Positions 4,945 through 5,301 of a stretch of 5,301 nucleotides of DNA are shown here, piece after piece. The stretch's first letter is position 1; every line of letters starts with the position of its first letter. Below the pieces are notes generated by a model. That model was not told the origin of the DNA. It ran no database searches and saw only the letters and a list, made by a program, of their open reading frames with translations. The stretch is from Clostridiales bacterium (GTDB lineage: Bacteria > Bacillota > Clostridia > Christensenellales > QALW01): NCBI GenBank assembly GCA_018376855.1, contig JAHAAN010000131.1, positions 1 to 5,301 of the forward strand, read 5' to 3'. Position numbers and translations under genes: made by a program.

Positions 4945-5142
4945 ATGGCAGTGTGTAAAGCCTGCGGCAAAACATTGAGCGGCGATGAAGTGGCAATTAA
5001 TCGGCGCATGATCAGTCGGGCAGCTGTTGAGTTTTGGTGCAAGGACTGTCTTGCAAAGGAATGGGATTGCGAGATTGCTCAAATCGAAGAAAAAATAGAG
5101 TATTTTCGCAAAAGCGGCTGTACATTGTTTGCAAAATCATAA
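4945..5142 (+). CDS. Small conserved-looking putative zinc-ribbon protein, function unknown
   Basis: This protein has 65 residues. Two CxxC pairs, C4/C7 (VCKACGKTLS) and C32/C35 (FWCKDCLAKEW), are 24 residues apart, which fits one zinc-ribbon knuckle. Between them lies AINRRMISRAAVEF (17-30). A charged amphipathic helix follows (about 43-57, IAQIEEKIEYFRKSG), and the protein ends near GCTLF. I recall similar short Firmicute proteins with the same CxxC pairs and GCTLF ending, usually annotated hypothetical; I cannot verify this here. The ATG follows the GH27 stop with no gap (TAAATG), and AGGTGG (4928-4933) lies 11 nt upstream, so translation is probably coupled. The intrinsic terminator begins 2 nt after the stop, making this the last gene of the unit. 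It could bind nucleic acid or a protein partner; nothing in the sequence ties it to sugar metabolism. Coding status likely, role unknown. Confidence 0.8.
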   Translation: MAVCKACGKTLSGDEVAINRRMISRAAVEFWCKDCLAKEWDCEIAQIEEKIEYFRKSGCTLFAKS

Positions 5143-5143
5143 C

Positions 5144-5183
5144 AAAGGCTTATGGCGCAGGATCTGCGCTATAAGCTTTTTTT
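5144..5183 (+). terminator. Rho-independent terminator closing the GH27 unit
   Basis: A 13-bp stem pairs GCTTATGGCGCAG (5148-5160) with CTGCGCTATAAGC (5164-5176), with one G-U pair and the loop GAT. Seven Ts follow (5177-5183), and upstream AAAG (5144-5147) can pair with part of the T run. It lies 2 nt after the stop codon of the small zinc-ribbon gene. Confidence 0.95.
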
Positions 5184-5228
5184 ATAAAGATTTTGGGAGT
5201 TTTGTGCTTTTTTGTCATGCGATTTAAT

Positions 5229-5258
5229 TTGACAGTCCTCGTGCGAAGCAGTTATAAT
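5229..5258 (+). promoter_or_regulatory. Consensus sigma-A promoter for a gene beyond the right edge
   Basis: TTGACA (5229-5234) and TATAAT (5253-5258) are both perfect consensus, with an 18-nt spacer. Transcription would start near 5265. No start codon with a ribosome site is clear in the remaining bases, so the gene lies outside the window. Confidence 0.8.
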
Positions 5259-5301
5259 ACAAACGTTAAACAAATCAAATTGTAATGAAATATACTTATT
5301 A

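Overview
The window looks like a chromosomal segment of a mid-GC Firmicute, probably a gut-type Clostridium relative. The grounds are strong AGGAG-type ribosome sites, sigma-A promoters with AT-rich flanks, a TTG-started DeoR regulator, a lipoyl-less E2-like acyltransferase and a small four-cysteine protein of a kind I associate with Clostridia. The genus cannot be fixed from this sequence. I see no RNA gene, insertion sequence, CRISPR array or origin.

Layout: (1) Positions 1-490, minus strand, hold the 5' part of a 2-oxoacid dehydrogenase E2-type acyltransferase gene that runs off the left edge. (2) Positions 491-768 are a divergent intergenic region with one sigma-A-like promoter for each direction and several inverted or direct repeats. 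(3) Positions 769-3532, plus strand, are a tight three-gene operon: a DeoR-family repressor, a small cytosolic alkaline-phosphatase-superfamily phosphoesterase and an MFS permease of organophosphate:phosphate antiporter type. Both junctions are 4-nt ATGA overlaps. (4) Positions 3533-3798 are a 266-nt spacer with a consensus -10 box, a 31-bp-spaced direct repeat and a leader hairpin. (5) Positions 3799-5142, plus strand, encode a GH27 alpha-galactosidase-family enzyme without a signal peptide, followed with zero spacing by a 65-residue putative zinc-ribbon protein. A strong intrinsic terminator closes this unit. (6) Positions 5184-5301 carry a perfect-consensus promoter for a gene beyond the right edge.

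Working model (inference): the DeoR protein senses a phosphorylated metabolite. The permease imports an organophosphate through its two conserved phosphate-binding arginines. The phosphoesterase cleaves it in the cytosol, and the cytosolic GH27 enzyme removes a terminal alpha-linked galactose-type sugar. This would fit a glycosylated phosphoester, such as a head group from glycolipid or teichoic-acid breakdown, rather than the free raffinose or melibiose-type sugars usually assumed for GH27 genes. The GH27 active-site loop has Ser where alpha-galactosidases have Glu, as in alpha-N-acetylgalactosaminidases, so the sugar itself is uncertain. The most notable result is this unusual combination of otherwise known families. 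No single gene is of an unknown type except the small zinc-ribbon protein.
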